Shown here one piece after another: positions 9,359 to 17,862 of a DNA stretch of 64,000 nt. Source of the DNA: Glycomyces arizonensis DSM 44726. GTDB lineage: Bacteria > Actinomycetota > Actinomycetes > Mycobacteriales > Micromonosporaceae. Each line of letters starts with the position of its first letter. Within the stretch, counting starts at the first letter, position 1. The position numbers and the translations under genes were made by a program. The stretch is from NCBI RefSeq assembly GCF_000482705.1, contig NZ_AXWO01000002.1:248001-312000 (forward strand). The letters are read 5' to 3'. The notes beneath the pieces were generated by a model. The model had not been told where the DNA came from, ran no database searches, and worked only from the letters and a program-made list of their open reading frames with translations.

Positions 9359-10246
9359 CTACTGCGCCGCCCGCTGGCGGCCGGAGACGGCCGCGGCGGT
9401 GGCGGCCAGCGCCTTGACGCTGCGCCGCCGCAGCCGCGCGGCGACGCCGACGAACAGGCAGTCGACCACCATGAGCTGGGCGATGCGGCTCACCGTCGCC
9501 CCCGAGCGGTACGTCGTCTCGCGCGCGGCGGTGGTGAGCACGTGGTCGGCCACCGAGGCCAGCGGCGAGCGGGCGTGGTTGGTGATCGCCACCGTCGCCG
9601 AGCCGCGGGCCCGCGCCGCCTCCAGGAACTCGACGGTCTCCGTCGTCGCCCCCGAGTGCGAGATCCCCACGGCCGCGTCGTGGCTTCCCGCGAGCGCCGT
9701 GGCCACGAGCGCCGAGTGGACGTCGGGCCAGCAGAACGCGGTGCAGCCGATGCGGTGGAGCTTCTTGGTCAGGTCCGCGCCCACGATCCCGGAGGCCTCG
9801 ACGCCGAAGACGTCGACGCGCCCGGCCGCGGCGAGCGCGGCGACGGCCGCTTCGCAGGCGTCGGTGTCGAGCGCGTCGGCGGTGTCGGTGATGGCGCCGA
9901 CGTCGGCGTAGCTGACGGTGGCGATGACGCGGGCCATGTCGGCGCCGGTGGGGATGTCGCCCCCGGCGATCTCCCGGTCGGGGCCCTCGTCGGTCGAGAT
10001 GACGGCCTGCGCGGCCCGCATCCGCAGCTCGCGGTGACCGGCCAGCCCGAGGGAGCGGCAGAACCGGACGACGGTGGCCTCCGAGGTCCCGGCGGCGCGC
10101 GCCAGCTCGGTGATGGTGCGCGTCGCGGTTGCCTCGGGTTCGCGGATGATCTCCTGGGCGACCTTCGTCTCGGCCTTCGACAGCGAGGGGAGGAGGGATT
10201 TGATGAGCACCAGGAGGTTCGGCGTGTCGGTGCGGCTGGCAGGCAT
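9359..10246 (-). CDS. RpiR-family transcriptional regulator (MurR-like)
   Basis: About 295 aa. An N-terminal HTH_6 domain (ITELARAAGTSEATVVRFCRSLG) is joined to a C-terminal SIS domain (VFGVEASGIVGADLTKKL, ISHSGATTETVEFLEAAR) that binds phosphosugars. It is divergent from murQ, with the operator-like site at 10303-10316 in the shared region. By analogy with MurR it probably senses MurNAc-6-P or GlcNAc-6-P. The ATG at 10246 is preferred; a TTG at 10270 is possible. This is one of two RpiR proteins in the cluster, and they are only distantly alike. Confidence 0.88.
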   Translation of the reverse strand: MPASRTDTPNLLVLIKSLLPSLSKAETKVAQEIIREPEATATRTITELARAAGTSEATVVRFCRSLGLAGHRELRMRAAQAVISTDEGPDREIAGGDIPTGADMARVIATVSYADVGAITDTADALDTDACEAAVAALAAAGRVDVFGVEASGIVGADLTKKLHRIGCTAFCWPDVHSALVATALAGSHDAAVGISHSGATTETVEFLEAARARGSATVAITNHARSPLASVADHVLTTAARETTYRSGATVSRIAQLMVVDCLFVGVAARLRRRSVKALAATAAAVSGRQRAAQ

Positions 10247-10302
10247 GTGCTCACGGTACACCCGAAGCAACGGTACAATTCTTCACAAATCATGACTGCG
10301 AT

Positions 10303-10328
10303 GAAATTTATCTTCACCGAGCTAGGCT
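10303..10328 (+). promoter_or_regulatory. murQ promoter region with operator-like site 2
   Basis: GAAATTTATCTTCA (10303-10316) matches site 1 at 12 of 14 positions. The -10 hexamer TAGGCT (10323-10328) ends 7 nt before the murQ GTG, so the mRNA is probably leaderless. The operator would sit between -35 and -10. Confidence 0.5.
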
Positions 10329-10335
10329 CGCAACT

Positions 10336-11286
10336 GTGAGTGAGACGAGCGAGGACCGCGACGCGCACGCCGCATTGGCGACGCTGTCGACCGAACGAGC
10401 CGACCCCAGGTACGCCGCGATCGACCGGCTCGGGACCCTGGAATTGGCGCGGACCATGAACGAGGCCGACGCTACCGTGCCCGACGCGGTCGCCGCCGTC
10501 CTCCCCGAACTGGCCGACGCGATCGACGCCGTCGTCGAGCGCCTCGCCTCCGGCGGGCGCCTGCGCTACGTCGGCGCGGGCACCGCCGGGAGGGTCGCGG
10601 TCATGGACGCCGCCGAGTGCCCGCCGACGTTCTCCACTCCGCCCGAGCTCGTGGCGGCCATCCTCGCCGGCGGCAGGGCCGCCGAGGGCGGCGCCGTCGA
10701 GGGCACCGAGGACGACGCCGAGGCCGGGGCCGCCGCGATCGCGGCCGACGGCATCGGGCCCGCCGACGTCGTCGTCGGCCTGGCCGCCAGCGGCCGCACC
10801 CCGTTCGTCGTGGCCGCCGTCCGCGAGGCCCGCCGCCGCGGCGCCCTCACCGTCGGCCTGTCGTGCAACGCGGGGACCGTCCTGTCGGCCGAGGCCGAGC
10901 ACGCGATCGAGGTCCGGGTCGGCACGGAGGTCGTCGCCGGGTCGACCCGGCTCAAGTCCGGGACGGCCCAGAAGCTCGTGCTCAACATGATCTCGACGAT
11001 CACCATGGTCAGGCTCGGCAAGGTCTACCGCAACTACATGGTGGACATGCGGGTGCTCAACTCCAAGCTCGCCGACCGCGCCGTGCGCATGATCGGCGAG
11101 ATCACCGGCGCCGACCGCCCCGCCGCCCAGGCGGCGCTCGCGTCGGCCGGGAACCGCATCAAGACCGCCGTGGTCATGATCGAGCTCGGCGTCGACGCGG
11201 CCGAGGCCGACCGGCGCCTGACCGAGGCCGACGGCCGCCTCGCCGCCGCGCTGACCGCCGACTCGGTGCAGCGGCACAGCGCCTGA
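10336..11286 (+). CDS. murQ: N-acetylmuramic acid 6-phosphate etherase
   Basis: MurQ, 316 aa, cleaves the lactyl ether of MurNAc-6-P to give GlcNAc-6-P and D-lactate in the cytoplasm. The signature GGRLRYVGAGTAGRVAVMDAAECPPTF (about residues 74-100) contains the SIS fold phosphosugar loop and the catalytic Glu. A second conserved stretch (KSGTAQKLVLNMISTITM) and the C-terminal helical region are intact. The GTG start coincides with the predicted transcription start. Next to a MurK-like kinase and muramidases it defines a MurNAc salvage route that needs no PTS. Confidence 0.95.
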   Translation: MSETSEDRDAHAALATLSTERADPRYAAIDRLGTLELARTMNEADATVPDAVAAVLPELADAIDAVVERLASGGRLRYVGAGTAGRVAVMDAAECPPTFSTPPELVAAILAGGRAAEGGAVEGTEDDAEAGAAAIAADGIGPADVVVGLAASGRTPFVVAAVREARRRGALTVGLSCNAGTVLSAEAEHAIEVRVGTEVVAGSTRLKSGTAQKLVLNMISTITMVRLGKVYRNYMVDMRVLNSKLADRAVRMIGEITGADRPAAQAALASAGNRIKTAVVMIELGVDAAEADRRLTEADGRLAAALTADSVQRHSA

Positions 11287-11311
11287 GCGGCCACACATCT
11301 ACACTGACGAG

Positions 11312-11356
11312 GTTATATCCTATAACTTATATCTATAATTTATATGCTATAGATTC
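11312..11356. repeat. A+T-rich modular island 1
   Basis: About 45 nt made almost wholly of A and T between the convergent murQ and kinase genes, in DNA otherwise about 70% G+C. It contains TATATCCTATAA (11314-11325), a 12-mer also found in islands 2, 3 (twice) and 4, and TATAACTTATA (11321-11331), shared with islands 2 and 3. The 3' part runs up to the kinase stop codon. No hairpin with a GC stem is present here. Confidence 0.75.
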
Positions 11357-11362
11357 CAAGGC

Positions 11363-12328
11363 TCAAGCGCCGGTGAGCCGCCGGTGCAGCTCCCGCCTCG
11401 CCGCCGCGTCGCGGGCGAAGCCGCGCCCGGCCAGCCACGCCGCGCCGCACACCGGCTCGGCCGCTGGCGCGACCGGCGTGCCGGGGAGGTCCTCGGCCAA
11501 GCGCTCCCGCAGGCCCAGCGCCACCGGCGTCGCCTCGATCAAGAGGCTCCCGGCCAGCACGATCGGGCGGCCCCGCTCGGCCACGGCCCCGGCCGTCGCC
11601 GCCAGGTGCCCGACCGCCCGGTCCACGATGTCCCGCGCGAGCGCGTCCCCGCCCTCGGCCGCCTCGCACACCACCGGGGCGAACCGCGCCAAGCGGACCG
11701 GCGACTCGGCCATGCAGCGCCCGATGACCGCCGCCGACGTGCGGTTCGGCGCCCCGATCGCGGCGATGACGGCCTGCGCCATCCAGCCGCCCGGCCCGTT
11801 TCCGTCCAAGTGCCGCAGCGTCGCCGCCACCGCCTCGCGCCCGAGCCAGAAGCCCGAGCCCTCGTCGCCCAGCAGCCACCCGTAGCCGTCCGACCGCCCG
11901 GCGATCTCGGTGTGCCCGCGCACCGCCAGCGCGACCGCGCCGGTCCCGGCGACGACGACCGCGCCGTCGGCCTCGTCCGTGCCCGCCGCGAAGGCGGTCA
12001 CGGCGTCTGAGACGAACGACACCGGCGCCCCGACGCCGAGCGCGGCCCGCAGTTCGCCGCCGAAGTGCTCGGCGGCGCCGGGCATCGACAGCATCCCGGC
12101 CGCCCCCGCGCAGACCGCGCCGACCGCCTCGGGCCCGACCGGGCCGAGCGCGGCCGCGGCCGCATCGGCCATGCGCCGCAGCGCCGTGTCGGACTCCACG
12201 CCGACCATGTTGGCCGGGCCGGACTCGCCGGTGCCGAGGACCGCGCCGCCGGAGTCGGCGAGCAGCGCGCGCGTGCGCGTGCCTCCGGCGTCGATGCCGA
12301 GGAACAGAGGTGAATGCATGGGGGCCAT
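11363..12328 (-). CDS. BadF/BadG-type sugar kinase (MurNAc/GlcNAc kinase, MurK/NagK-like)
   Basis: About 321 aa, ASKHA-fold kinase of the BadF/BadG/BcrA/BcrD family, which includes MurK and eukaryotic-type GlcNAc kinase. The phosphate-1 loop GIDAGGTRTRALL lies at the N-terminus, the adenosine/phosphate-2 region AGTGAVALAV in the middle, and GDEGSGFWLGREAV is typical of this family. It is expected to phosphorylate imported MurNAc and/or GlcNAc to the 6-phosphate, the MurQ substrate. The ATG at 12328 follows a GGAG Shine-Dalgarno; the frame continues upstream into the promoter and is not used. It is convergent with murQ and divergent from the second RpiR gene. Confidence 0.85.
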   Translation of the reverse strand: MAPMHSPLFLGIDAGGTRTRALLADSGGAVLGTGESGPANMVGVESDTALRRMADAAAAALGPVGPEAVGAVCAGAAGMLSMPGAAEHFGGELRAALGVGAPVSFVSDAVTAFAAGTDEADGAVVVAGTGAVALAVRGHTEIAGRSDGYGWLLGDEGSGFWLGREAVAATLRHLDGNGPGGWMAQAVIAAIGAPNRTSAAVIGRCMAESPVRLARFAPVVCEAAEGGDALARDIVDRAVGHLAATAGAVAERGRPIVLAGSLLIEATPVALGLRERLAEDLPGTPVAPAAEPVCGAAWLAGRGFARDAAARRELHRRLTGA

Positions 12329-12370
12329 TCTCTCCAAGAGCGGCGTGCCGGAGTGCGCGGCCCGGCCGCC

Positions 12371-12386
12371 TGTAAAAATAATTCTT
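12371..12386 (-). promoter_or_regulatory. Operator-like site 3 between kinase and RpiR/ABC operon
   Basis: Read on the minus strand this 16-mer (AAGAATTATTTTTACA) matches site 1 with its two flanking bases at 12 of 16 positions. It lies 42 nt upstream of the kinase start and 7 nt from the -35 of the divergent operon, so one regulator could control both directions. Confidence 0.4.
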
Positions 12387-12392
12387 GAGACC

Positions 12393-12422
12393 TTGACATT
12401 CTCGTCTTTCGAATAATAGTTT
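12393..12422 (+). promoter_or_regulatory. Promoter of RpiR/ABC operon
   Basis: Consensus TTGACA (12393-12398). Candidate -10 elements are TAATAG (12414-12419, 15-nt spacer) or TAGTTT (12417-12422, 18-nt spacer). The region is A+T-rich compared with its surroundings. Confidence 0.5.
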
Positions 12423-12453
12423 TTGTTCATACCCTTCGTGAGGGAGACCACAC

Positions 12454-13383
12454 ATGAGCCGAAGCATCGCCGACACGCCCGACGACGCCGTCCTCGTGCC
12501 GTCGGCCGCCGGTGTGCTCGACCGCATCCGCAGCCAGGCCGGCGAGTTCTCCGAGGCCCTGTCCAGAGTCGCCGAGCAGGTCCTCGCCGACCCCGAGGCC
12601 GCGGCGCACGCCACCATCATGGACCTCGCCGAACTCTCCGGCACCTCACCGGGCACCATCACCCGCTTCTGCCGCCACCTCGGCTACGACGGCTACGCGG
12701 CCCTGCGCGTCGCCATCGCCACCGAGACCGGCCGCGCCTCCGCCCGCTCAGAGACCGGCTGGGACGTCAACATCGGCCAGGAGATCGCCCCCGGCGACTC
12801 CCTCGACCGCGTCCTCAAGCAGCTCGTCACCGTCGACGCCGCCATGCTGCGCGACACCGTCGACACCCTCGACCTCGACGCCGTCGAACGCGTCGCCGCC
12901 AAGGTCGCATCGGCCCGGCGCGTCGACGTCTACGGCGTCGGCTCGAGCGCCATCGTCGCCCGCGAACTCCAGATGGGCTTCTACCGCACCGGCGTCGCCG
13001 CCTGGGCCTGGACCGAGGTCCACGACGCCCTCGCCAGCGCCGCCCTGCTCGGCGGCGACGACGTCGCCATCGCCGTCTCGCACTCCGGGGCCACCGCCGA
13101 GACGATCGAGATGCTCACCGAGGCCGCCAGCCGCGGCGCCTTGACCGTCGCCGTCACCGCCTGCCCCGACTCGCCCATCGCCGAGGTCGCCGACGTCGAA
13201 CTGCTCTCGGCCGCCCGCCGCACCGGGTTCCGCGCCGACATGCTCGCCACCCGGCACTCGCAGCTGCTCGTCGCCGACCTGGTCCACATCGCCGTCGCGC
13301 AGCTGCGGTTCCCCGAGACGATGGAGGCGCTGGAATCACGCGCCAGGGCGGTCGTGGGCCACCGGCCCGCGCCACGAACCTGA
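12454..13383 (+). CDS. RpiR-family transcriptional regulator
   Basis: 309 aa, HTH_6 domain (MDLAELSGTSPGTITRFCRHLGYDG) plus SIS domain (VYGVGSSAIVARELQMGF, VSHSGATAETIEMLTEAA). The ATG has AGGGAG 7 nt upstream. It is the first gene of a probable operon with the ABC importer that begins 67 nt downstream, so it probably controls uptake. The HTH helix differs from the first RpiR protein at many positions, so the two may read different effectors or share operators. Confidence 0.9.
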   Translation: MSRSIADTPDDAVLVPSAAGVLDRIRSQAGEFSEALSRVAEQVLADPEAAAHATIMDLAELSGTSPGTITRFCRHLGYDGYAALRVAIATETGRASARSETGWDVNIGQEIAPGDSLDRVLKQLVTVDAAMLRDTVDTLDLDAVERVAAKVASARRVDVYGVGSSAIVARELQMGFYRTGVAAWAWTEVHDALASAALLGGDDVAIAVSHSGATAETIEMLTEAASRGALTVAVTACPDSPIAEVADVELLSAARRTGFRADMLATRHSQLLVADLVHIAVAQLRFPETMEALESRARAVVGHRPAPRT

Positions 13384-13450
13384 CGGAACACGGATCCGCC
13401 GTTCCGCAGGACCACACCGATCCACAAGAGAGCCCGAGGAGCAAGATCCC

Positions 13451-14851
13451 ATGAGGAAGCCACCCACAACCCCCAACGTCAGCCGCCGCCGCCTCCTGGG
13501 GACCACCGCGGCCGGACTGGCGGCGACCTCGCTCGGCGCCTGCGCCACCAGCGGTGGCGACGACGACACCGAGGACGTCAGCGTCGGCGACGACGCCGAG
13601 AACCCCTTCGGCGTCGACGGCTCGGCACCGCTCGAAGTCGTCATCTTCGACGGCGGCTTCGGCAACGAGTACGCCGTCCAGCACGAGGAGATCTACAACC
13701 GCGCCTTCCCCGACGCCGAGATCAAGCACACGGCCACGCAGGCCATCGCCGAGACCCAGCAGCCGCGCTTCTCCCAGGGCGAGCCCTGCGACGTGCTCGA
13801 CAACTCCGGCGCCCAGCAGATCCCGATGGACGCCCTCGTCACCGACGGCGAGCTCGCCGAGCTCACCCCGCTGCTGGAGGCCCCCTCCTATGACGACCCG
13901 AACGTCACCGTCCTCGACACCCTCCGCGACGGCGTTTTGACCGCCGGCACCTTCAACGGCAAGGTCTACGCGCTCAACTACGTGTTCTCCGCGTGGACGA
14001 TCTGGTACGACGCGGCCCTGTTCCGCGAGAAGGGATGGACCCCGCCCGAGACGTGGGACCAGATGCTCGCCCTGTGCCCCGACATCCAGGCCGAGGGCAT
14101 CGCGCCGTGGACCTACGCCGGGCAGCACCCGGTGTACCTCTACGACATGTTCCTCATGCTCGCCGGGCGCCACGGAGGCGTCCAGGTCCTCAAGGACATC
14201 GACGAACTCAAGCCCGACGCGTGGCACAACGCCTCGGTCGTGGCCGCCGCCGAGGCCATGTACGGGCTCTGGGAGGCCGGCTACATCCTCGACGGCACGC
14301 CGGGCATCGACCACATCCAGTCGCAGACGGCGTTCAACAACCACGAGGCCGCGTTCATCCCCGTCGGCTCCTGGCTCCCCAACGAGCAGAAGGGCATCGC
14401 GCCCGACGGCTTCGAGTACGCGCCGATGGGCGTGCCCTACCTCGAAGGCAGCGCGCAGCCCGGGCTCATCAGCGCCGGCGGCGACGAGCCGTTCGTGGTG
14501 CCCGAGAAGGCCGCCAACAAGCCCGGCGCCTACGAGTACCTGCGCATCATGCTCTCCCAGGAGGGCGCGCAGATCTTCGGCGACACCGTGCAGGCCGCGA
14601 CCGTGGTCAAGGGCGTCGAGCTCGACAACCCGGCGGCGAAGATGACCGACGAGCTCGTCTCCAACCCCGAGGACCTGTTCCAGCCGCGGTTCCGCTTCTG
14701 GTACACGAAGATGAACGATGAGGTGCGGCCCGCGCTTGGGGCGCTCATGTCCGGTGAGAACACCCCCGAGGAGTTCATCGAGCGGATGCAGACCGTCGCG
14801 GACGAGACCGCCGCCGACGACAGCATCGAGAAGTTCCACCACGACGCGTAG
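13451..14851 (+). CDS. ABC transporter sugar-binding lipoprotein (NgcE-like)
   Basis: 466 aa. A twin-arginine-type N-terminus (SRRRLLG) and a lipobox (LGAC, about residue 35) indicate an exported lipoprotein. The body is a family-1 solute-binding protein and resembles the Streptomyces NgcE GlcNAc/chitobiose receptor in layout (KVYALNYVFSAWTIWYD; FIPVGSWLPNE). With the two permeases downstream it would import GlcNAc- or MurNAc-containing sugars released outside by the GH3 and GH25 enzymes. Substrate is inferred from context. Confidence 0.85.
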   Translation: MRKPPTTPNVSRRRLLGTTAAGLAATSLGACATSGGDDDTEDVSVGDDAENPFGVDGSAPLEVVIFDGGFGNEYAVQHEEIYNRAFPDAEIKHTATQAIAETQQPRFSQGEPCDVLDNSGAQQIPMDALVTDGELAELTPLLEAPSYDDPNVTVLDTLRDGVLTAGTFNGKVYALNYVFSAWTIWYDAALFREKGWTPPETWDQMLALCPDIQAEGIAPWTYAGQHPVYLYDMFLMLAGRHGGVQVLKDIDELKPDAWHNASVVAAAEAMYGLWEAGYILDGTPGIDHIQSQTAFNNHEAAFIPVGSWLPNEQKGIAPDGFEYAPMGVPYLEGSAQPGLISAGGDEPFVVPEKAANKPGAYEYLRIMLSQEGAQIFGDTVQAATVVKGVELDNPAAKMTDELVSNPEDLFQPRFRFWYTKMNDEVRPALGALMSGENTPEEFIERMQTVADETAADDSIEKFHHDA

Positions 14852-14880
14852 GAGGAGGGCCTGAGGAGAGCGGACCGATC

Positions 14881-15804
14881 ATGAGACACGGCAAGTACCC
14901 GTTCATCCTGAGCTTTCTGGCACTGCCGGTCGGGCTGTACGCCTGGCTGGTGCTGCTGCCGTTCGCCCAGGCCTTCCAGATCTCGTTCACCGACTGGAGC
15001 GGATCGTCGAACCAGTTCGAGTACATCGGGTTCGACAACTACGTCAATCTGTTCAAGGACGACCGCCTCGTCCTGCCGGCCCTGCGCAACACCGGGATCA
15101 TCCTGGTGGTGCTGCCGGTCGTCACCATCGCGCTGGGCCTGTTCTTCGCGTTCATGCTCAACATCGGCGGGCGCTCGCGGCAGGGCCGCATCGAGGGCGT
15201 GCGCGGCTCGCGCTTCCACAAGATCGTCTTCTTCTTCCCGCAGGTGCTGTCGCTGGCGATCATCGGCATCCTCTGGAAGCAGGTGTACGCGCCCGAGAAC
15301 TTCGGCGGACTCATCACCGGCGGGCTCGAGGCGTTCGGGCTGCCCTCGCCGGTCAACGGCTTCCTGGCGGACAAGCGCTTCGTCCTCGCCAGCGTCATCG
15401 CCGTCCTGGTGTGGAGCGCCGTCGGCTTCTACCTCGTGTTCTTCTCCTCGGCGATGGCCTCCATCCCGAGGGACCTCTACGAGGCGGGCATCGTCGACGG
15501 CGCCGGGCGCTTCCAGACGTTCTTCAGGATCACCCTGCCGCTGCTGTGGGAGTCGGTCCAGACCGCCTGGATCTACCTGTCGATCATCGCGCTCGACGTG
15601 TTCGTCCTGGTCTACATGATGACGCCCGGGAAGGGCGGCCCCGACGGCGCCAGCGAGGTCGTCGGCGGCGTCATCTGGAAGTACGCGTTCACCCACGGCG
15701 AGCAGGCCTTCGCCTCGGCGCTCGGCGTCGTCCTGTTCTTCGCCGCCCTGTCCCTGGCCGTCGTCTCGCTGCGGTTCGGGCGCCGCGAGCGGATCGAATT
15801 CTGA
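14881..15804 (+). CDS. ABC sugar transporter permease 1 (NgcF-like)
   Basis: 307 aa, six predicted membrane segments, MalF/UgpA type. The EAA loop that docks the ATPase reads YEAGIVDGAGRFQTFFRITLP (about residues 200-220). It is 29 nt downstream of the binding protein and 11 nt upstream of the second permease. Confidence 0.88.
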   Translation: MRHGKYPFILSFLALPVGLYAWLVLLPFAQAFQISFTDWSGSSNQFEYIGFDNYVNLFKDDRLVLPALRNTGIILVVLPVVTIALGLFFAFMLNIGGRSRQGRIEGVRGSRFHKIVFFFPQVLSLAIIGILWKQVYAPENFGGLITGGLEAFGLPSPVNGFLADKRFVLASVIAVLVWSAVGFYLVFFSSAMASIPRDLYEAGIVDGAGRFQTFFRITLPLLWESVQTAWIYLSIIALDVFVLVYMMTPGKGGPDGASEVVGGVIWKYAFTHGEQAFASALGVVLFFAALSLAVVSLRFGRRERIEF

Positions 15805-15815
15805 GGAGCGACCCC

Positions 15816-16712
15816 ATGGCCACCCAGACCTCCATCGAGACCCGGAAGCCCCCCGCTCCGGCCGCGCCGACCCGCGAGCCCCGCCGCGAGGGCGCGGTCA
15901 TGAACGTCTTCTCCCACGCCTTCCTGTGGCTGTGGGGGCTGATGGTCATCATCCCCGTCGTGTGGATCGTCCTGAGCTCGTTCAAGACGACCCGGGAGAT
16001 CGCCGGCGACCCGCTCGGCCTGCCCGCGGCGCCGCAGTGGGACAACTACGCCAGCGCCTGGACGAACGGCAACATCGGCACCTACTTCATCAACACGCTC
16101 CAGGTCATGGTGTTCTCCATCAGCGGCACGATGCTGCTGGGCGCGATGGCCGCCTACGTCCTGGCGCGCTACGAGTTCCGCGGCAACCGGCTCGTCTACT
16201 TCGCCTTCGCCGGCGGCATGATGTTCCCGGTCTTCCTGGCGCTGTTCCCGCTGTTCAAGATCCTCGACAACGTCGGCATGCTCAACACCTACCCGGGCCT
16301 GATCCTCGTCTACATCGCCTATTCGCTGCCGTTCACGGTGTTCTTCCTGACCGCGTTCTTCCGGACGCTCCCCACCGGCGTGGCCGAGGCCGCCCTCATC
16401 GACGGCGCCGGGCACTACCGGCTGTTCTTCCAGGTCATGCTGCCTATGGCCAAACCCGGCCTGATCGCGATCACCATCTTCAACATCATCGGCCAGTGGA
16501 ACCAGTTCCTGCTGCCGCTGGTGCTGATGAGCGACCCCGAGGACGCGGTGATCTCCCAGGGCCTGGCGAACCTGGCACTGCGCCAGGGCTACGAGGGCGA
16601 TCAGGGAGCCCTGTTCGCCGGGACGGTGCTGGCGATGGTGCCGATCTTCATCGCCTACGTCATCTTCCAGCGCCAGATCCAGGCGGGACTGACCGCCGGA
16701 GCCATCAAGTGA
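15816..16712 (+). CDS. ABC sugar transporter permease 2 (NgcG-like)
   Basis: 298 aa, MalG/UgpE type with six membrane segments and an EAA loop AEAALIDGAGHYRLFFQVMLP. The ATG at 15816 has GAGGAG upstream; the reading frame extends upstream only by chance. No ATP-binding subunit follows. In actinomycetes such importers typically share the multipurpose ATPase MsiK encoded elsewhere. It is the last gene of the inserted cluster. Confidence 0.88.
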   Translation: MATQTSIETRKPPAPAAPTREPRREGAVMNVFSHAFLWLWGLMVIIPVVWIVLSSFKTTREIAGDPLGLPAAPQWDNYASAWTNGNIGTYFINTLQVMVFSISGTMLLGAMAAYVLARYEFRGNRLVYFAFAGGMMFPVFLALFPLFKILDNVGMLNTYPGLILVYIAYSLPFTVFFLTAFFRTLPTGVAEAALIDGAGHYRLFFQVMLPMAKPGLIAITIFNIIGQWNQFLLPLVLMSDPEDAVISQGLANLALRQGYEGDQGALFAGTVLAMVPIFIAYVIFQRQIQAGLTAGAIK

Positions 16713-16737
16713 GTCGCGCGGCATGAAAACCAAGTAC

Positions 16738-16824
16738 TCGCTATAGCATATAGCTTATATCATATAATCTATACTGGATAAAATATAACTTATAACATAT
16801 ATTTTATATTCTATATCCTATAAG
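16738..16824. repeat. A+T-rich modular island 2
   Basis: About 87 nt, over 85% A+T, directly downstream of the last transporter gene. It holds TATATCCTATAA (16812-16823), TATAACTTATA (16784-16794) and CTTATATCATATAATCTA (16754-16771); the last is an 18-mer identical to the reverse complement of part of island 3. With island 1 it brackets the kinase-RpiR-ABC block. Confidence 0.75.
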
Positions 16825-16825
16825 G

Positions 16826-16877
16826 TTCAGGTCACCGACCTGAATGAGCGGCGGCCGCCAGCCGGTGGCCGCCGCTC
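16826..16877 (+). terminator. Double hairpin after the ABC operon
   Basis: Two adjacent perfect inverted repeats: 16826-16833 with 16837-16844 (8 bp, 3-nt loop), then 16846-16856 with 16867-16877 (11 bp, GC-only, 10-nt loop). They abut the 3' side of island 2 and would end transcription of the transporter operon before the rpsE promoter. Confidence 0.65.
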
Positions 16878-17210
16878 GTGCGCATGCTCCGCGCGTCCGG
16901 TCGCGCGGCGGGATCGCGGCGCCGAAATCGAAGTCGCCGTCGGTCTCCTCCGTGCGCCCGACGGCGCGCCGCCGCCAGGAGCGTTCGACCGTGTGCAGCG
17001 GCCACCGCCTCGTGTATTCGCCGCACGCGCGCTGCGGCGATTCGCTGTGTCCGCTGCCTCACCTCCACCCCGCCGTTGGGCGCACCGGGCACTAGCAGGC
17101 ATAATCGAGAGGTTGCGCCCAGGCGCAGCGTTCTGCCGGGCTCAGACCCGGGCATGCAAAGCGAGTCGGCCCCAAGCGGCCGGCGTTGAGCAGTGAAAGG
17201 AATCAGTCTC
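16878..17210 (+). promoter_or_regulatory. Gene-free stretch with the promoter of the distal spc operon
   Basis: No convincing gene. The best promoter is TTGGGC (17076-17081), 18-nt spacer, CATAAT (17100-17105), giving a leader of about 100 nt that contains a CCGGG/CCCGG hairpin (about 17138-17153). It would let rpsE-rpmD-rplO be transcribed independently after being cut off from rplB-rplR. Confidence 0.5.
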
Positions 17211-17846
17211 GTGGCTGATCAACAGCAACAAGGCGGCAGGGACGGCGGTGACCGCGGCGGACGTGGCGGTCGCGGCGGTCGCGGTGGCCGTGACGGTCGC
17301 GGTCGCGACCGCGCGGAGAAGTCGCCGCACATCGAGCGCGTCGTCACCATCAACCGCGTGGCCAAGGTCGTCAAGGGCGGCCGCCGCTTCGCGTTCACCG
17401 CGCTCGTCGTCGTCGGCGACGGCGAAGGCAAGGTCGGCGTCGGCTACGGCAAGGCCAAGGAAGTCCCCGCGGCGATCGCCAAGGGCGTCGAAGAGGCCAA
17501 GAAGGCCTTCTTCGAGGTCCCGCGCATCGGCGGGACCATCCCGCACGAGGTCCTCGGCGAGGACGCCGCGGGCCAGGTGCTCCTCAAGCCCGCCTCCGCC
17601 GGTACCGGCGTCATCGCGGGCGGCCCCGTCCGCGCCGTCCTCGAGTGCGCCGGCGTGCACGACGTCCTGTCGAAGTCGCTCGGCTCGTCGAACGCGATCA
17701 ACATCGTCCACGCGACGGTGGCCGCGCTCAAGCAGCTCGAGAGCCCGGAGGCCGTCGCGGCCCGCCGCGGCATGCCGCTGGAGGACATCGCTCCCCAGGG
17801 CCTGCTGCGCGCCCGCGCCGAGGCCGCTCAGGCCGCGCAGGCGTAA
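17211..17846 (+). CDS. rpsE: 30S ribosomal protein S5
   Basis: S5, 211 aa, at the mRNA channel and decoding-fidelity centre. The KH-like double-stranded RNA domain begins at [19 protein letters not shown], and [13 protein letters not shown] and [12 protein letters not shown] follow. A Gly/Arg/Asp-rich tail of about 35 residues precedes it. The GTG at 17211 has AAAGGA 9 nt upstream; an upstream GTG at 17193 overlaps that site. Its normal partner rplR lies 10.7 kb away. Confidence 0.97.
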   Translation: MADQQQQGGRDGGDRGGRGGRGGRGGRDGRGRDRAEKSPHIERVVTINRVAKVVKGGRRFAFTALVVVGDGEGKVGVGYGKAKEVPAAIAKGVEEAKKAFFEVPRIGGTIPHEVLGEDAAGQVLLKPASAGTGVIAGGPVRAVLECAGVHDVLSKSLGSSNAINIVHATVAALKQLESPEAVAARRGMPLEDIAPQGLLRARAEAAQAAQA

Positions 17847-17862
17847 GGGGGATCGAAGACTC

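Noticed and set aside
16827-17155. Short open frames after island 2
   Set aside because: They overlap the hairpins and the rpsE promoter and show no family or start signal.
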